NCBI GenBank assembly: GCA_013398955.1
Contig: VWPU01017437.1
Location: forward strand, 80,567 to 144,566
Length of the DNA stretch: 64,000 nt
DNA from: Callaeas wilsoni
Taxonomy: Eukaryota; Chordata; Aves; Passeriformes; Callaeidae
Reading direction: 5' to 3'
In this document: positions 60,363 through 64,000 of the stretch, in pieces
How the letters are laid out: each line of letters opens with the position of its first letter
Position numbering within the stretch: position 1 is the first letter of the stretch
The notes under the pieces: generated by a model
The model's input: the letters and a program-made list of their open reading frames with translations, nothing else
The model's database searches: none
Told to the model about the DNA's origin: nothing
Program-made: the position numbers and the translations under genes

Positions 60363-61195
60363 ATCCTGGAGGGTCATAATCAGTGGCACAGGGACTAGTT
60401 GGAGGCCTGTCATTAGAGGTATCCCTCAGGGTTCTATACTGGGCCCAGTGTTGTTTAACTTGTTCATTAATGACTTGGATGAAGGGGCAGATGCCTCCTT
60501 AACAAGTTCACTGATGACCCAAAGCTGTGAGGAGTGTCTGACACCCCAAAGTGCTGTGTAGTCCTTCAGAGGGACCACAACGGGCTGGAGGGATAGGCAG
60601 AGAGGAGGAACCTTCTGAAATTCAACCAAGGCAAATGCAGGGTCCTGCATCTGGGAAGGAATAACCCTGACCACCAGCACAGGCTGGGGGCCAAGCTGCT
60701 GGAAAGCAGCTCTGTGGAGAAAGACCTGGGGATCCTGATGGACAACAAGCTGTCCATGAGCCAGCAGTGAGCCCTTGTGGCCAAGAAGGCCAATGAGACC
60801 CTGGGGTGCATTAGGAAGAGCATTGCCAGCAGGTCAAGGAGGTGATCCTGCCCCTCTGCTCAGCCCTGGTGAGGCCATACGGAGCTCTGTGTACAGTTCT
60901 GTGCTCCTCAGGACAAGAGAGCTATGGAGCTCCTGGAGCAGTTCCAGTGGAGAGCTACAAAGTTGATCAAGGGTCTGGAGAATCTCTTACAAGGCAACGC
61001 TGAGCTAGGCCTATTCGCCTTAAAAAGAAGCAATTAAGAGGAGACCTCATCAATGTCTATCAGTATCTAAGTGGGGAGTGCCAGAAGATGGAGCCAGGCT
61101 CTTGTCAGTGGTGCCAACTAATAGGACAAGATGCAATGGGCAGAAACTGATGCACAGGAAATTCCACTTGAATGTGAGGAAGAACTTTTTTACTA
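60363..61195 (+). mobile_element. CR1 LINE fragment, plus orientation, lacking its 3' end
   Basis: It reads from the reverse-transcriptase region (TCTATACTGGGCCCAGTGTT and TGTTCATTAATGACTTGGAT) to the block GAGGAAGAACTTTTTTACTA, where CR1 normally continues for another 200 bases or so. Here the next base belongs to another CR1. The catalytic stretch is degraded. The missing 3' end is not found after the second element. Confidence 0.9.
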
Positions 61196-62692
61196 GGCAG
61201 TGACTTGCTCAGCCACTTAGACACGCATAAGTCTGTGGGACCAGATGGGATTCATCCAAGGATACTGAAGGAGCTGCTGGAAGGCTCACCAAGCTTCTCT
61301 CCATCATTTATAATTAGTCCTGGTTAACCAGGAGGTCCCAGACAACTGAAGGTTGGCCAGTGTGAGGTCCATCCACAAGAAGGGCCAGAAGGAGAATGCA
61401 GGGAACTACAGGCCTGTCAGCCTGACCCTGGTGACCAGGAAGGTTATGGAATAGATCATCTTGAGAGCAATCACACAGCACATACAGGACAACCAAAGGC
61501 TCTGGTCCAGCCAGCATAGGTTTAGGAAAAGCAGGTCCTTCCTAACCAACCTGATCTCCTTTTATGACCAGGTGACAAACCTGGTGGATGGGGGAAAGGC
61601 TGTGGATGTTGTCTGTCTGAACTTCAGCAAAGCCTTTGATACTGTCTCCCATAGCATACTCAAGGAAAAGCTCTCATCCCATGGCTTAGACAGGTGCACT
61701 CTTTGCTGTGTTAAGAACTGGCTGGATGGCTGGGCCAAGAGACATGTGGTGAGTGGTGTTACATCCAGTTGGTGTCTGGTCACTAGTGGGGTTCCCTGAG
61801 GCTCAGTATTGGGCCCAGCCTTGTTTAATATCTTTATTGATGACTTGGATGAGGGGATCAAGTGCACTCTCAGTAAGTTCACAAATTACATCAAGTTGGG
61901 TGGGAGTGTTGATCCACTGGAGGGTAGGAAAGCTCTACAGAGGGATTTGGATGGGTTGGATTGATGGACTGAGGCCAGTTTTATAAGGTTCAACAAGACC
62001 AAGTGCTGGGTCACAACAACCCCATGCAGCTCCAGGGGCTGGGTGAAGAGTGACTGGAAAGCTGCCCAGTGGAAAAGGACCCGGGGGTGCTGGTTGGCAG
62101 TGGGCTGAACATGAGCCAACATGTGCCCAAGTGGCCAAGAAGGTCAAGAGCATGTGGCTTACATCAGAAATAGTGTGGCCAGCAGGACTAAGACAGGGAT
62201 AGTCCCCCTGTACTTGGCACCGGTGAGGCTGTACCTCAAATCCTGTTTGCAGTTTTGGGCCCCTCACTCCAAGAAAGACATTGAGGTGCTGGAGTGTGTC
62301 CAGAGAAGAGCAGTGGAGCTGGTGAAGCGTATGGAGGGTAAGTCATATGAGGAGCATCTGATGGAGCTTGGGTTGTTTAGTCTGGAGAAAAGGCTCAGGG
62401 GTACCTTACTGCTCTGTACAACTGCCTGAAAGGAGGTTGTATCCAGGTGTGGGTCAGTCTTTTCTCCCAGGCAACCAGCAACAGGACAAGAGGACATAGC
62501 TTCAAGCTGCGCCGTTGGAGGTTCGAGTTGGATATTAGGAGGAAGTTATTCCTTGAAATAGCTGTGAAATACTGGAATGGATTGCTCAGGGAGGTGGTGG
62601 AGTCACCATCCCTGGAGGTGTTCAAAAAACAACTGGACACGGCGTGTAGTCCTATGGTCCTTTCCACCCTAAATGGTTCTGTGATTCATTGC
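61196..62692 (+). mobile_element. CR1 LINE fragment, 1.5 kb, plus orientation
   Basis: The longest CR1 in the window. It starts in the reverse-transcriptase domain (GGACCAGATGGGATTCATCC) and runs to a normal 3' end (CCTAAATGGTTCTGTGATTC). The frame is open for 112 codons (61461-61799), including NFSKAFDTVSHSIL, then broken by a stop. The position of the catalytic FADDT motif reads FTNYI, so the enzyme is dead. Confidence 0.94.
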
Positions 62693-63231
62693 TCTCACTT
62701 GGATGCAAAGAGCATTAGGAGATGCCATAAACATGCAACATTACAAACAAACTTTAAACTCTGGATAAAGTATTATGCTCTTTGGATTTACTTAAGATTA
62801 ATTTCCCAGTACAATGAAGAAATGAAGTAATTGGGAATCGGTGTTAAAAATCACGTGTATGTCAAATGAGAGGAAAAATAATGGGTGTGTTAATACATAA
62901 ATTGTATTAGGAAAGTTGTATGGAACTATTCAAAGTGTATATTGTTTGTCATGCAGAACAAAGCCATATACAGGTTTTACCTTTAAAAGCAGAATCTTGT
63001 CGAAGTGAACTTTTTAAACTTGACATATCATTGGACCTCTTTTGCTGACAGTGTAAGTGGGAATACAGCTTTTTTAGTAAGTTTGTGGTGAGAGTTGGTG
63101 GTGAGGTTTGGTGGCTATAAACATTCATTAACAGCCTAAGCCTAGACCATATGCTTTCGGACAAAATAAAAGACATGATTGATGAACTACTTTAAAACTT
63201 TCCGAGTTTTTTCCTTTGCAAATGACTTCAG
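62693..63231. other. Spacer, nothing seen
   Basis: AT-rich sequence between the CR1 pair and the weak exon candidate at 63232. Confidence 0.45.
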
Positions 63232-63362
63232 CATTTGTTTTTGGGCTTGCCACCAGCTCTGAGCCTGGGAATCTTGTGAGTCTGCACAACCCATCTTTTC
63301 ATTCTCTCTTTGATCCTTGGAACATGAAATGGAACAAGTTTTTCTGGCCAAATATTTTCAAG
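63232..63362 (+). CDS. Possible plus-strand exon, unrecognised
   Basis: 131 bases between an acceptor (TTTGCAAATGACTTCAG) and a strong donor (TTTCAAG then GTAATC), phase 1 in and phase 0 out. It encodes FVFGLATSSEPGNLVSLHNP and then PWNMKWNKFFWPNIFK. An ATG at 63223 just upstream could alternatively start the frame. It could be the second exon of the gene that begins at the CpG island, 9 kb to the left. No family is recognised. Confidence 0.28.
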
Positions 63363-64000
63363 GTAATCAACCAGTGTATCAGATTATTCAATGTCTGTCC
63401 CACTGCCTAGATGAGAAGACAGTTCATTCTGCAGGTTCCCAAAAAACCCCCAGAGACAGCAAAACATTGCAGTCAGGGAAGAGCTGTGATTCTTTGTGTT
63501 CTTTGCTTTGCCTTATTAATGTTTTCAGGAAAAACTCTTTCAGTCCTTCACCTCTCCTCTGTTGCTCAGTGTCACTGGTTTAGTGTTCTCTTGCATCGAA
63601 TTCATACATGATCCAAAAAGAAGCAGGATGTGGAAGTGCACATTCTCATGTAAGCTCAAAGCAGAAGAGAAGATAGTGGTCAAAGTAATACATTACTGAC
63701 ACTCTTGTCCTGAACTCTTTAAAGAGTTACAGACTTCTGTACTCGGCTTCCCTTTGTTGCAGAAGACTGATCTCGGAAATGTACCATGAATATGAAGATA
63801 AGACTGTGGAGCACCAGTTGTAGGGGTTTGGGTTCTTCTTTTGTTTTGTTGGGTTTTTTTCTCTTTCTTGAGGAATTTTCCCCATAGGTGTGGCGGTGGC
63901 CTCTCTCTCCCTCTCTCTCTCTGTCTCTCTCTCTCGTTATCTGGGAGTGCCCAGGTGAGGGGAAAATANTGCGAGACACGGCAGGGCGGGGAGACAACCC
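63363..64000. other. Right edge of window
   Basis: No gene is assigned. It contains a CT-rich simple repeat (63900-63936) and an N at 63969. The last 40 bases become GC-rich, so a repeat or another GC-rich element may continue beyond the window. Confidence 0.4.
63900..63936. repeat. (CT)n microsatellite, imperfect
   Basis: CTCTCTCTCCCTCTCTCTCT and following CT repeats with a few interruptions, about 37 bases. Confidence 0.93.

Noticed and set aside
61562..62267. Minus-strand frames of 106 and 110 codons
   Set aside because: Antisense shadows of the plus-oriented CR1 at 61196-62692.

Overview
This is vertebrate nuclear DNA from a bird. The evidence is about nine copies or fragments of CR1 LINEs (the characteristic avian retrotransposon, with 3' ends near ATTCTATGATTC), a solo LTR of an avian endogenous-retrovirus type, AT-rich intron sequence and GT-AG spliced genes with short exons. 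No bacterial-style operon, CRISPR array or phage region is present.

The central gene is SLC9A3, encoding the apical Na+/H+ exchanger NHE3, on the plus strand. Fifteen exons (here numbered 2 to 16) lie between 17933 and 42879. They join without a phase conflict into about 765 codons, ending in the family's conserved STHM C-terminus. Exon 1 (start codon and N-terminus) is not in the window, so positions 1 to 17932 are the 3' part of a long intron 1. The transport core is in exons 2 to 7 and the cytoplasmic regulatory tail, with conserved kinase sites, in exons 8 to 16. The 3' UTR probably ends just after a polyadenylation signal at 43274.

Downstream of SLC9A3 the content is less ordinary. (a) A 183-codon open exon on the plus strand at 45217-45770 has a good acceptor in the same phase (1) as the normal last exon of SLC9A3, so it could be an alternative terminal exon. 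(b) On the minus strand, five short exon candidates (52887 down to 44481) join in consistent phase into a 173-codon open frame that ends at a stop followed at once by AATAAA. I do not recognise this protein. (c) A small CpG island at about 53850-54090 has a perfect donor on the plus strand and lies upstream of the minus-strand candidates, so it may be a two-way promoter.

The right end (55-64 kb) is mostly unannotated AT-rich sequence plus two abutting CR1 copies (60363-62692) and one weak plus-strand exon candidate at 63232. Two N positions (34658 and 63969) mark ambiguous bases in the assembly, one of them at the end of a long T run.
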